In this document: one piece after another, positions 16,761 through 27,111 of the stretch
How the letters are laid out: every line of letters starts with the position of its first letter
How positions within the stretch are numbered: position 1 is the first letter of the stretch
DNA from: Gemmatimonadetes bacterium SCN 70-22
Lineage (GTDB): Bacteria; Gemmatimonadota; Gemmatimonadetes; Gemmatimonadales; Gemmatimonadaceae
DNA length: 64,000 nucleotides
Direction of reading: 5' to 3'
NCBI GenBank assembly: GCA_001724275.1
Contig: MEDZ01000004.1
Span: 186,001 to 250,000 of the forward strand
Made by a program: the position numbers and the translations under genes
The notes under the pieces: generated by a model
Told to the model about the DNA's origin: nothing
Database searches by the model: none
What the model saw: only the letters and a program-made list of their open reading frames with translations

Positions 16761-17986
16761 GCGCGATCCTCCGGGGTGAGCACGCACAGCGTCTCCACGT
16801 GCGCGGTCTGGGGAAACATGTCGTAGGGCTGCACGCGGAGCACGCGGAACGAGGGGAGCCGTGCCAGGTCGCGCGCCAGCGTCGCCGGGTTGCAGCTCAC
16901 GTAGACCACGTGCGGCGCGCGCGGGCCTCGTGCGTCCTCGAGCGCCGCGCACACCCGCGCGTCGACGCCGGTGCGGGGTGGGTTGAGGATCACCACGTCG
17001 GCCGGGAGGTGCAACGGGAGGGCGTCCTCGACGCGCGCGCAGACGGCCAGCGACCCCCGCGGAAGGCGACGGGCCGCATGCGCCGACGCCTCGCGATCCA
17101 GCTCGATCGCCGTCACGCGGACCCCGGCCTCGGCCAGCGGGAGCGCCGTGGCCCCGTCACCCGCGTAGCAGTCGACCACCGCGCGCGCGCCGGTGGCGAG
17201 CACCGCCTCCACCACGTCGGCATGGAGCCGCGCCGCCATCGCGGGGTTCACCTGCCCGAACGAGGCCGCCGGGCGCTCGGCATCGACGTCGCGGACGTCG
17301 TGCGCACGCCCCTGGGAGTCGATCCAGCGCACGATCGCCAGTTCCGGGGTGCGCTCGGCAAAGTCGCGCGCCTGCGGCCATCGGGCCACGCCCTCCAGGA
17401 TGAACGCCAGGGTGTCGTCCACCAGCCGGACGGCCCCGCGCAGCTCCGCCTGACGAGGGAGCGCGTCCGCCGCCCGCAGCACCGCGCGCCACCCGTCCAG
17501 CACGCGGGGGTGCGTGATGGGGCATTCGCGCAGGGCGAAGACGCGGTCGACGTCGTCCCACTGGTGCAGCCCCGCCCGCCACTCGCCCCCCCGCCACCGC
17601 ATGGCCAGGGTGAGCTTGTTGCGGTACTCCCAGTCGGAGGGGCTGGGGATGACGGGAGCGACGTCGACCGGGCGTTTCGCGATGCGGGCCATCGCATCGG
17701 CGACGATGCGTCGCTTGGCCTCGCGCTGGGCCGCGCCCGAAAGGTGTTGCAGCTGGCATCCGCCGCAGCGGTCGCCGTCGAAGTGCCCGCAGCGCGGCGC
17801 GACGCGCGCGGACGACGGCTCCACGATGCGCACCACGCGACCGTGGGCGAGGCGATCGCGCGTGGTGTACCGGATTTCGGCGAGGTCGCCCGGGGCCGTG
17901 CGCGGCGTGAAGACGACCAGGCCATCGACCCGGGACACGCCGGCACCGCCCGCCGCGATCGACTCGACGCGCACGGTGGCGTGCAT
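16757..17986 (-). CDS. rlmD: 23S rRNA (uracil-C5)-methyltransferase, TrmA/RlmD family
   Basis: SAM-dependent m5U methyltransferase. The 409-residue product has an N-terminal TRAM domain (residues 1-55). Iron-sulfur cysteines C66, C74 and C77 in CGHFDGDRCGGCQ are joined by C155 in ALRECPI, a class-I SAM fold with VVDCYAGDGATALPLA near 288-303, ILNPPRTGVD, and the catalytic SCNPATLARDL (Cys365). The architecture matches RlmD/RumA more than RlmC because the TRAM domain is present, though the exact uridine modified cannot be read from sequence. It is wedged between accC (3-base gap) and the biotin carrier gene (GTGA overlap), so it is cotranscribed with the carboxylase. Confidence 0.88.
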   Translation of the reverse strand: MHATVRVESIAAGGAGVSRVDGLVVFTPRTAPGDLAEIRYTTRDRLAHGRVVRIVEPSSARVAPRCGHFDGDRCGGCQLQHLSGAAQREAKRRIVADAMARIAKRPVDVAPVIPSPSDWEYRNKLTLAMRWRGGEWRAGLHQWDDVDRVFALRECPITHPRVLDGWRAVLRAADALPRQAELRGAVRLVDDTLAFILEGVARWPQARDFAERTPELAIVRWIDSQGRAHDVRDVDAERPAASFGQVNPAMAARLHADVVEAVLATGARAVVDCYAGDGATALPLAEAGVRVTAIELDREASAHAARRLPRGSLAVCARVEDALPLHLPADVVILNPPRTGVDARVCAALEDARGPRAPHVVYVSCNPATLARDLARLPSFRVLRVQPYDMFPQTAHVETLCVLTPEDRA

Positions 17987-17989
17987 GGG

Positions 17990-19519
<1,530 letters not shown>

Positions 19520-19554
19520 CAGAGCACGAGAGGACGAGAAGACGAGAGACAGCG

Positions 19555-21105
19555 CTACAGGGGGAGGTTGCCGTGCTTGCGGGGGGGATTCCGGTCGCGC
19601 TTGCCCTGCAGCGTCTCCAGCGCGTCGATCAGGCGAGGGCGGGTGTCGCGGGGATCGATGATGTCGTCGAGGAAGCCGCGCGATGCCGCCACGTACGGAT
19701 TGGCGAACTTCTGCGTGTACTCGGCCACCCGCTCGTCCATCGCCTGCTGCGGATCGGTGGACTCGGCGATCTCCTTGCGAAAGAGGATCTCGACCGCCCC
19801 TTTGGGCCCCATCACGGCGATCTCGGCGGTCGGCCAGGCGACGTTGAAGTCGCCGCGGATGTGCTTGGAGCTCATGACATCGTAGGCTCCGCCGTATGCC
19901 TTGCGCGTGATGACCGTGAGCTTGGGAACGGTCGCCTCGCAGTAGGCGTAGAGGAGCTTGGCCCCGTGCCGGATGATGCCGCCGTGCTCCTGCGTCACGC
20001 CGGGGAGGAAGCCGGGGACGTCCTCGAAGGTCACGATCGGGATGTTGAAGGCGTCGCAGAAGCGGACGAAGCGCGCCGCCTTGACGGAGGCGTTGATGTC
20101 GAGCACCCCGGCCAGGACGGCCGGCTGGTTGGCGACGATCCCGACGCTGTGGCCGCCCAGGTGCGCGAAGCCGACGACAATGTTGCCGGCGTAGTCCCGG
20201 TGCACCTCGTAGAACTCGCCGTCGTCGACGACGCGGCGGATGACCTCGTGGATGTCGTAGGGCTTGTTCGGGTTGTCCGGGACGACGTCGAGGAGCGCCT
20301 CGTCGCGACGGTCCCGCGGGTCGCGCCCGCTCCCGCGGGGCGCGTCGCCCAGGTTGTTCTGCGGGATGAAGCGGAAGAGCTCGCGAATGGCCTGCAGGCA
20401 TTGCAGCTCGGAGTCGTGGGCGAAGTGGGCCACGCCCGACGTGGCGGCGTGCGTATCGGCACCGCCCAGCTGCTCCATGGTCACGTCCTCGTGCGTGACG
20501 GTCTTCACGACGTTGGGGCCGGTCACGAACATGTACGAGGAACCGCGCACCATGTACACGAAATCGGTGATCGCCGGCGAATAGACGGCGCCGCCGGCGC
20601 AGGGGCCGAGGATCGCCGAGATCTGCGGGACCACGCCCGACGCCAGCGTGTTGCGGAGGAAGATGTCGGCATAGCCCCCGAGGGAGACGACCCCCTCCTG
20701 GATGCGCGCCCCTCCGGAGTCGTTGAGGCCGATGACGGGTGCCCCGTTGCGCATCGCCAGGTCCATCACCTTGCAGATCTTCTCGGCGAAGGTCTCGGAG
20801 AGCGAGCCGCCAAAGACGGTGAAGTCCTGCGAGAAGACGTAGACGAGGCGCCCGTCGATGCGCCCGTGCCCGGTGACGACGCCGTCGCCGTAGACCTGCT
20901 GCGCGTCGAGACCGAAATCGGTGGAGCGGTGGGTGACGAAGCGATCGTACTCGACGAACGATCCCTCGTCGAGGAGGATGTCGAGGCGCTCGCGCGCCGA
21001 GAGCTTCCCCTTGTCGTGCTGGGCCTTGATGCGGGCGGGGCCGCCTCCCTGCTCCGACTCGGCGCGTCGGCGCTCGAGGAGCTCGAGTTTTTCGCGCATG
21101 CTCAT
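19555..21105 (-). CDS. pccB: acyl-CoA (propionyl-CoA type) carboxylase carboxyltransferase
   Basis: Transfers the carboxyl group from biotin to an acyl-CoA, probably propionyl- or acetyl-CoA. Start taken at ATG 21105-21103 ([14 protein letters not shown]); another Met two codons on is possible. The 516-residue product has the fused N and C crotonase-like halves: [39 protein letters not shown] and [16 protein letters not shown] in the first. [29 protein letters not shown] and [13 protein letters not shown] in the second form the oxyanion holes. It ends with RKHGNLPL as in many PccB proteins. First gene of the carboxylase operon, after the rpsA terminator. Confidence 0.94.
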   Translation of the reverse strand: MSMREKLELLERRRAESEQGGGPARIKAQHDKGKLSARERLDILLDEGSFVEYDRFVTHRSTDFGLDAQQVYGDGVVTGHGRIDGRLVYVFSQDFTVFGGSLSETFAEKICKVMDLAMRNGAPVIGLNDSGGARIQEGVVSLGGYADIFLRNTLASGVVPQISAILGPCAGGAVYSPAITDFVYMVRGSSYMFVTGPNVVKTVTHEDVTMEQLGGADTHAATSGVAHFAHDSELQCLQAIRELFRFIPQNNLGDAPRGSGRDPRDRRDEALLDVVPDNPNKPYDIHEVIRRVVDDGEFYEVHRDYAGNIVVGFAHLGGHSVGIVANQPAVLAGVLDINASVKAARFVRFCDAFNIPIVTFEDVPGFLPGVTQEHGGIIRHGAKLLYAYCEATVPKLTVITRKAYGGAYDVMSSKHIRGDFNVAWPTAEIAVMGPKGAVEILFRKEIAESTDPQQAMDERVAEYTQKFANPYVAASRGFLDDIIDPRDTRPRLIDALETLQGKRDRNPPRKHGNLPL

Positions 21106-21164
21106 GGGCGCGAAAGCTAGCGGGCGGTGCGGCCTCGGCAAACGCGGGCGGTGGGGGCGGAACG

Positions 21165-21203
21165 GACGCCGCCCCCGGGGAGTGATTCCCCGGGGGCGGC
21201 GTC
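21165..21203 (-). terminator. rpsA terminator hairpin
   Basis: A perfect 17-bp inverted repeat (21187-21203 with 21165-21181) with a 5-nt loop follows the rpsA stop by about 50 bases. It is the longest perfect stem in the window. There is no T-run after it on either strand, so termination may be Rho-assisted. Confidence 0.65.
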
Positions 21204-21255
21204 GCGTACCCTCCCTGTCGCCGCGTCCGAACGTTCCGGCGCGGCGCCGAGTCGG

Positions 21256-23043
21256 CTACTCCTCGCCCGCCGCCTCCTCCTCGACCGGGATCTCCCCGAC
21301 GATGTCGCCATCCTCGGTGTGGATCTTCGACGGGGTCTCCGGCTTGGGGGGCTGCTCCGCCGGGATGTCGGTGACGGTGAGGACGATGCGGCGGTGGATG
21401 GGATCGACCTCGACCACGCGCAGGTCGAGGTTCATCCCTTCCCAGCAGATGTCGGCCGGGGAGGTGATGGCCTTGTCGGAGGGGAGGTGCGAGAGCGGGA
21501 CGAAGCCCTCGATGTCGTTGCCGATGTCGACCACGACCCCCTTCTCCATGAGGCGGACGACGCGCCCGCGGAGCTCGGTGCCGACCGGGTAGGTCTCGCC
21601 GATGCGGAGCCACGGATCCTCGCTGGCCTGCTTGAGGCCTAACGAGATGCGCTTGTTCTCGGCGTCGATGTTGAGGATCACGACGTCGACCGTGTCGCCC
21701 TTCTTGACCACTTCCGACGGGTGCTGGACGCGCTTGGTCCAGGACATGTCGGAGATGTGGATGAGGCCGTCGATGCCGGGCTCGATCTCGACGAAGGCGC
21801 CGAACGAGGTGAGGTTGCGGACCTTGCCGGAGAGGCGTGTCCCGACCGGGTACTTGAGCGGGAGGACCATCCACGGATCCTGCTCGGTCTGCTTCATGCC
21901 GAGCGAGATCTTCTCCTCGTTCGGATCGACCTTGAGGACCACGGCCTCGATGGTCTCACCGATGGAGACGATCTTGGACGGATGGCGGACGTTGCGGGTC
22001 CACGACATCTCGCTGATGTGCACGAGCCCCTCGATGCCGGGCTCGAGCTCGATGAAGGCGCCGTAGTTGGTGATCGAGACGACCTTGCCGGCGACGCGCG
22101 TGCCGACCGGGTACTTCTCGATGACGTCCTTCCACGGGTACGGCTGCAGCTGCTTGAGGCCGAGCGAGATGCGCTCGCGCTCCCAGTCGATGTCGAGGAC
22201 CTTGACCTCGAGCTCCTGCCCGATGTGCACCATCTCGGTGGGGTGCGAGATGCGCCCCCACGACATGTCGGTGATGTGCAGGAGGCCGTCGACGCCCCCG
22301 AGGTCGATGAAGGCGCCGAAGTCGGTGATGTTCTTGACCACGCCCTTCCGGACCTGGTCCTTCTGGAGCTCCTTCATGAGCTTCTCGCGCTTGCCGGCCC
22401 GCTCGGTCTCGAGGATCACGCGGCGCGAGACGACGATGTTGCGGCGGCGCTTGTTGAGCTTGATGATCTTGAACTCGTACTTCTGCCCCAGGAGCTCGTC
22501 GATGTTGGGGACGCGCCGCAGCGCGATCTGCGACCCCGGGAGGAAGGCGTCGACGCCCATGAGGTCGACGACCACGCCGCCCTTGATCTTCTTGACGAGC
22601 GTTCCCTCGACCGGATGGTCCGTCTCGTACGCGACGCGGATCTTCTCCCAGACGCGCATGAAGTCGGCCTTCTTCTTGGAGAGGACGACCGACCCCTCCT
22701 GGTCCTCGAGGTGCTCGAGGAGGACTTCCACCTCGTCGCCCGGCTTGAGGTCGGGCATGTCCTTGAATTCCTCGAGCGGGATCGTCCCCTCGGACTTGAA
22801 GCCGATGTCGAGGACGACCATGTTCTCGCGGATTTCGAGCACGCGCGACTTCACGATCTCGCCCTCGTCGATCGACGCGAGCGTCCCGTTATACATCTCC
22901 ATCATCTGCTCGTACTCGGCAGATGAGTATTCGTCTTCGTCGTACAATTCGGGGCGGCGGTTGGCCAGCGGGCGCAGCTCGGCCTTCTGGGCCTTGCGCT
23001 TCTCCACGACCGACATGCCAGCGGTGGTCTCGAGCTCGGACAT
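21256..23043 (-). CDS. rpsA: 30S ribosomal protein S1
   Basis: Binds mRNA and presents it to the 30S subunit. Start at ATG 23043-23041 (MSELETTAGMSVVEKRK), with GGAG about a dozen bases upstream. The 595-residue product contains six S1/OB repeats beginning near residues 60, 145, 235, 320, 405 and 495. Repeats 3-5 show the motif DFGAFIDLGGVDGLLHITDMSW and close relatives followed by RISLGLKQ, while the first two are diverged as usual for ribosome-binding repeats. A short acidic tail (EEEAAGEE) ends it. One of three near-identical ISLGLKQ or ISLGMKQ sites uses TTA-GGC inside a CGTTAGGC octamer (21637-21644), the others do not. Confidence 0.96.
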   Translation of the reverse strand: MSELETTAGMSVVEKRKAQKAELRPLANRRPELYDEDEYSSAEYEQMMEMYNGTLASIDEGEIVKSRVLEIRENMVVLDIGFKSEGTIPLEEFKDMPDLKPGDEVEVLLEHLEDQEGSVVLSKKKADFMRVWEKIRVAYETDHPVEGTLVKKIKGGVVVDLMGVDAFLPGSQIALRRVPNIDELLGQKYEFKIIKLNKRRRNIVVSRRVILETERAGKREKLMKELQKDQVRKGVVKNITDFGAFIDLGGVDGLLHITDMSWGRISHPTEMVHIGQELEVKVLDIDWERERISLGLKQLQPYPWKDVIEKYPVGTRVAGKVVSITNYGAFIELEPGIEGLVHISEMSWTRNVRHPSKIVSIGETIEAVVLKVDPNEEKISLGMKQTEQDPWMVLPLKYPVGTRLSGKVRNLTSFGAFVEIEPGIDGLIHISDMSWTKRVQHPSEVVKKGDTVDVVILNIDAENKRISLGLKQASEDPWLRIGETYPVGTELRGRVVRLMEKGVVVDIGNDIEGFVPLSHLPSDKAITSPADICWEGMNLDLRVVEVDPIHRRIVLTVTDIPAEQPPKPETPSKIHTEDGDIVGEIPVEEEAAGEE

Positions 23044-23257
23044 AGGACGGGTGTCTCCGTGACAGCGGATATTTAGGCTCGCCGCGACGAGGTTGAGTGA
23101 AGGGCCCCCCTGCCTCGCCGGGTCGACCGCGCCGGCGGGGCACCAGGAAAGTCCGGGATCGGGGAACCGAGAAGAATAGCCGGGAACGAGGCGTCCGGTC
23201 AACGGGAGGGAGCCTCGGGGGTGCGGGCCGCGAATCGCACGTTACCTTGCCGCCCTG

Positions 23258-25075
23258 ATGGCCTCACCCTCCCCCCGCCTCCCCGCACGCAGATGGCGCC
23301 TCGACCGGCTCCTGCGCCTCGTCGCCCGGGGGCGGCGCGCCCTCGCCGCGCGGTTCCGCCAGGTTGCGACGAGCGACGAGGCCGTGCTCCTGATCCTCGC
23401 CGTCCCCGTCGGCGCGCTGACGGCCCTGGGCGTCCTCGCCTTCTATCGCGGGATCTCCGCGGCGCACGCGCTCTTCCTCGTCGCGCCAGCCACCCTCCTC
23501 CCCCCACTCGGCCTCCTCGCCCTCCGCCCCGTCGTCATCGCGGCCGCGTTCGCCGCTGCCAGCGCCGTGATGCGCCACCTCGGGCACGATCACGACGGGA
23601 TGAACGTCCCCGACATCATCCGCGCCGTCGCGTCCCGCGGTGGTCGCATCCCCGTGCGCCCCGCCGTCGCCCGGACGATCGCGAGCGCCATCACGATCGG
23701 CGGGGGCGGATCTGCCGGCAGCGAAGGGCCCCTCGTCGTGGGCGGCGCCGGCGTGGGGTCGTGGGTGGCGCGGCTCTTCCGGGTCGACGCCTCCGTCACC
23801 CGCGTCCTGGCGGGGTGCGGGACGGCGGCCGCCATCGCGGCCGCATTCAATGCGCCGCTGGCGGGGGCGTTCTTCGCGCTCGAAGAGGTGCTCGGCGCCT
23901 TCTCCGGGGCGTCGTTCTCTCCGGTGGTGGTCGCCAGCGTCGTGAGCGTCGTCGTCTCACGCGGGCTCTTCGGGAGCGCCCCCGCCTTTCCGGTCCCCTC
24001 CACGCTCGGCGGGCCGGATCTCCTGGAGATCTGGGTCCTCCTCCCCGTACTGGGGGCGATCTGCGCCCTCGCCTCCGCGCTCTACGTGCGCACCTACTTT
24101 GCCGCCGAGGACGTCGCGCGTTCATCGAAGGTGCCGCGATGGGCTCGCCCGCTGATCGGCGGGCTGGTGGTGGGGCTCCTCCTGTTCGGATCGCGGGGAG
24201 CGCTGGCCGGCGACATTCACCTCGCGGCACCGCTCGACCTGTTCGGCGCGCTTCCGTGGTGGACGCTGTTTGCCCTCGCTGCGGGGAAGATCCTGGCGAC
24301 CTCGGTCACCTTGAACTTCGGCGGCTCGGGTGGGGTCTTCACACCTTCGCTCTTCGTGGGGGCAGCCACGGGGGGAGCGTTCGGCTCGTTGTGCGCGCAA
24401 CTCCTGCCGGGGCGCGGGATCGATCCGGCACTCTACTCGGTGGCGGGGATGGGGGCGTTGGTGGCCGGGGCCACCGGGGCGCCGATCACGGGGATCCTCC
24501 TCGTGTTCGAGATGACGAACGACTTCACGCTCGTCCTCCCGCTGATGCTGGCCGTGGTCTCGTGCAAGACGCTGATGCGCCGCCTCGAGCGCGACTCGCT
24601 GTATTCGGGATGGCTGCGGCGACGGGGGGCCGCAGCCGAGGCGCCGGACGTGAGCCTGCGCACGGTGGGCGACGTCCTCGACCCGGCGCCGGCCATGCTG
24701 CGCGAGGCGACGACGGTCGCGCAGGCGCTCTCGCTGTTGGGCCGCCAGCCGCAATCCGTGCTTCCCGTGGTCGACGCCGAGGGGCGCTACATCGGCGTGG
24801 TGACGCCGATGGCACTGGGCGAGGCCATGCGCGACGCGCCGCAACTCGCCACGACGCTCATCGCCGCCGACCTCGCCACGGCGGTCGACCCGCTGACGCC
24901 CGACGCGTCGTTGGCCGAGGCGGCCACGCGCTTCCGCGCCACGCCGCACGAGGCCATTCCGGTGGTCGGCGCCAGCGATGGGCACCTGCTGGGACTCGTC
25001 TCCCGCGCTCACCTGCTGGCGAGCTACGAGCAGGCCCTGCGCGCGGCCCAGGATCCGTTGCGCGCGCCGCCCTAG
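23258..25075 (+). CDS. ClC-family chloride channel or H+/Cl- antiporter with CBS domains
   Basis: Integral membrane anion transporter, 605 residues. About 40-440 is the ClC core with multiple hydrophobic helices. It contains the selectivity motif GSAGSEGPLV with the gating glutamate at residue 156, the second pore motif NFGGSGGVFTPSLFVGAATGG, and GMGALVAGATGAPITGILLVFEMT. The C-terminal 150 residues form a pair of CBS domains (VGDVLDPAPAMLREATTVAQALSLL and TPDASLAEAATRFRATPHEAIPVV). The Glu gate is kept, which suits an antiporter, but that does not prove it. Its stop lies inside a 60-bp tandem duplication shared with the convergent cmk. Confidence 0.93.
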   Translation: MASPSPRLPARRWRLDRLLRLVARGRRALAARFRQVATSDEAVLLILAVPVGALTALGVLAFYRGISAAHALFLVAPATLLPPLGLLALRPVVIAAAFAAASAVMRHLGHDHDGMNVPDIIRAVASRGGRIPVRPAVARTIASAITIGGGGSAGSEGPLVVGGAGVGSWVARLFRVDASVTRVLAGCGTAAAIAAAFNAPLAGAFFALEEVLGAFSGASFSPVVVASVVSVVVSRGLFGSAPAFPVPSTLGGPDLLEIWVLLPVLGAICALASALYVRTYFAAEDVARSSKVPRWARPLIGGLVVGLLLFGSRGALAGDIHLAAPLDLFGALPWWTLFALAAGKILATSVTLNFGGSGGVFTPSLFVGAATGGAFGSLCAQLLPGRGIDPALYSVAGMGALVAGATGAPITGILLVFEMTNDFTLVLPLMLAVVSCKTLMRRLERDSLYSGWLRRRGAAAEAPDVSLRTVGDVLDPAPAMLREATTVAQALSLLGRQPQSVLPVVDAEGRYIGVVTPMALGEAMRDAPQLATTLIAADLATAVDPLTPDASLAEAATRFRATPHEAIPVVGASDGHLLGLVSRAHLLASYEQALRAAQDPLRAPP

Positions 25076-25160
25076 TCGGGGCGGCGTGACCGGGTCGCGC
25101 GCGCGGCCCAGGATCCGTTGCGCGCGCCGCCCTAGTCGGGGCGGCGTGACCGGGTCGCGC
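25041..25160. repeat. 60-bp perfect tandem duplication at convergent gene ends
   Basis: Bases 25041-25100 are repeated exactly as 25101-25160. Each copy contains CTAG, which is TAG on both strands: the first copy ends the ClC gene, the second ends cmk. Before duplication the two convergent genes would have shared the same CTAG. Confidence 0.9.
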
Positions 25161-25842
25161 GCGCCAGCGCCACGATGCGTTCCACCTGTTCGGCCTGCGT
25201 CAGGTAGGTCGTGTCGATGAGGACGGCGTCCTTGGCCTGGACGGTCTGGGTCGCGTCGGCGGCGTCGCGGTGCACCAGGCGGTCGGTCTCCTCGGCGATC
25301 TCGGCATCGAGCGGGCGACGCCCGAGGCGCTGTACCAGCCGTCGGCGTGCGCGCTCCCACGGGTCGGCCACCAGGAAGACCTTGAGCTCCGCGTCGGGGA
25401 AGACCGCCGTCCCCATGTCGCGCCCGTCGCAGACGACGTCGTGCGACCGGGCCACCTCGCGCACCTGGGCGTTGACCCACCCGCGGACGACCTGCATCTG
25501 CGCGACGAGCGAGACGTGGCGCGTCACCTCCGGGCTCCGGATCTCGTCCCTCGCCGGCTCGCCGTCGACGAGCGGGGTGAACGAGGTCTCGGTGGGAACG
25601 AGCCCCACCCGTTGCGCCTGCGCGAGCACCCACGCCGGCGTCCACTCGCTGGCGGGGAGCCCGGTGCGCAGGGCGGCGGCGGTGGCGGCGCGATAGAGGG
25701 CCCCGGAATCGACGTGCCGGAAGCCGAGCTCTGCCGCCACCCACTGCGCGGTGGACGACTTGCCCGAAGCCGCCGGGCCATCGATCGCGATGGCGATGTG
25801 GCCTCCGCGCCAGTTGGCGGGCGCCGGCCTAACGGGCGACAT
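25132..25842 (-). CDS. cmk: cytidylate kinase
   Basis: Phosphorylates CMP and dCMP. The 236-residue product has the P-loop IAIDGPAASGKSS (residues 18-30), then FRHVDSGALYRAATAAALR (the conserved LDTGAMYR equivalent) and VVCDGRDMGTAVFPDAELKVFLVAD. A C-terminal DTTYLTQAEQVERIV closes the fold. It overlaps the end of aroA by 14 bases; the aroA-cmk order (followed in many bacteria by rpsA) is a common arrangement, and rpsA indeed lies just beyond the ClC gene here. The last codons fall in the 60-bp duplication. Confidence 0.95.
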   Translation of the reverse strand: MSPVRPAPANWRGGHIAIAIDGPAASGKSSTAQWVAAELGFRHVDSGALYRAATAAALRTGLPASEWTPAWVLAQAQRVGLVPTETSFTPLVDGEPARDEIRSPEVTRHVSLVAQMQVVRGWVNAQVREVARSHDVVCDGRDMGTAVFPDAELKVFLVADPWERARRRLVQRLGRRPLDAEIAEETDRLVHRDAADATQTVQAKDAVLIDTTYLTQAEQVERIVALARATRSRRPD

Positions 25843-27109
25843 GGGCGAGGTCTTCCCAGAAGTGCGGGTACGAGACGGCCACGCACGACGGATCGTCGAC
25901 GGTGATGGTGCAGCCGCGCGATGCCCCCAGGATGCCGAAGGCCATGGCGATCCGGTGGTCCGCGTGCGTGAGCACGCGTCCGCTCAACGGGGCCTCGGTC
26001 CCGTGGACCACGAGTCCGTCGGGGAGCTCCTCCGCCTCGACGCCGACGGCGCGAAGGTTGGCGACGACGGCCGCGATCCGGTCGCTCTCCTTGACGCGCA
26101 GCTCCTCGGCGCCGCGCACCACCGTCGTTCCGACGGCGCGGGCGGCGAGGACGGCGAGCATCGGGACCTCGTCGATCATCGAGGTCACCTCGTCGCGCCC
26201 GACGGCGACGGCGCGCAGTCCGCTCCCCGCGTGCACCACGAGGTCGTCACGCCGCTCGCCGCTCCCCGTACTGGCGCGCACCTCCTCGATTCTCGCCCCC
26301 ATGCGACGGACCACGTGCAGGAAGCCGTCGCGGAAGGGGGAGCGCAGCACGTGCCGCACCACGAGGCTCCCCTCGTCGGCCAGGAGGGCGCGGGCCACGA
26401 AGAAGGCCGCCGACGAGGGATCGCCCGGGACGTCGAGGTCGAGCGGGGCGAGACGATCCGCCGGCTGCAACTCGATCCATCCGTCGCGGGTGGTGACACC
26501 GGCCCCCAGCGCGGCGAGCATGCGCTCGGTGTGGTCGCGCGTGGGAGCGGGCTCGCGCACCCGCACGGGGACGCGCCCGCACAGCCCGGCGAGGAGGATG
26601 GCGCTCTTGACCTGGGCGCTCGCCACGGGGAGTTCCCAGTCGATCGCGCGGAGGGGGGCGCCGTGGATGGTCATGGGAAGCCCGTCGTGCCCGTCCGGGA
26701 ACTCCACGCGCGCGCCCATCGCCTCGAGCGGGGCCGAGACGCGGCGCATGGGGCGGCGCGAGAGCGAGGGATCGCCCACGAAGGTGCTGGCGAACGGCTG
26801 CGCCGCGGCGACGCCGGCCATGAGGCGGGCGGTGGTGCCGCTGTTGTTGCACTGGAGACGGGAGACGGGAGACGGGAGACGGGAGGTGAAGCCGGCACCG
26901 TCGATGACCATCTCCGCGCTCACCTCGGGGACTGCCCATCCCAGGGTGCGCAGCACGCCGGCCGTGGACTTGACGTCGTCCGACTGGAGGATGCCGCGCA
27001 CGCGCGAGGTGCCGCTGGCGAAGGCGGAAAAGATCAGGGCGCGGTGGGAGACGGACTTGTCGCCCGGGACGCGGACCTCGCCGTGCACGGAGTCGGTCAC
27101 GCGCGCCAT
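25829..27109 (-). CDS. aroA: 3-phosphoshikimate 1-carboxyvinyltransferase (EPSP synthase)
   Basis: Sixth step of the shikimate pathway. Start at ATG 27109-27107 (ARVTDSVHGEVRVPGDKSVSHRALI), 2 bases after the dapD stop. The 426-residue product shows PGDKSVSHR, the NNSGTTARLMAG substrate motif, SRRPMRRVSAPLEAMGA, SAQVKSAILLAGL, DPSSAAFFVARA and RVKESDRI. The stretch SRLPSPVSRL just before NNSGTT is encoded by four exact copies of a 7-bp unit (26854-26881). The stop TAG lies in a CGTTAGGC octamer at 25827-25834. It is the penultimate gene of the lysine operon, preceding cmk. Confidence 0.95.
   Translation of the reverse strand: MARVTDSVHGEVRVPGDKSVSHRALIFSAFASGTSRVRGILQSDDVKSTAGVLRTLGWAVPEVSAEMVIDGAGFTSRLPSPVSRLQCNNSGTTARLMAGVAAAQPFASTFVGDPSLSRRPMRRVSAPLEAMGARVEFPDGHDGLPMTIHGAPLRAIDWELPVASAQVKSAILLAGLCGRVPVRVREPAPTRDHTERMLAALGAGVTTRDGWIELQPADRLAPLDLDVPGDPSSAAFFVARALLADEGSLVVRHVLRSPFRDGFLHVVRRMGARIEEVRASTGSGERRDDLVVHAGSGLRAVAVGRDEVTSMIDEVPMLAVLAARAVGTTVVRGAEELRVKESDRIAAVVANLRAVGVEAEELPDGLVVHGTEAPLSGRVLTHADHRIAMAFGILGASRGCTITVDDPSCVAVSYPHFWEDLAHVAR
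26854..26881. repeat. 7-bp microsatellite inside aroA
   Basis: Four exact tandem copies of GGAGACG (plus strand), then a degenerate fifth (GGAGGTG). Because the unit is not a multiple of three, gain or loss of one copy would shift the aroA frame just before its NNSGTT motif. Confidence 0.9.
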
Positions 27110-27111
27110 GC

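Noticed and set aside
23044-23257. Promoters between rpsA and the ClC gene
   Set aside because: TAAATA near 23069-23074 on the minus strand is a possible -10, but no acceptable -35 lies at 16-18 bp, so I did not list it as a feature.
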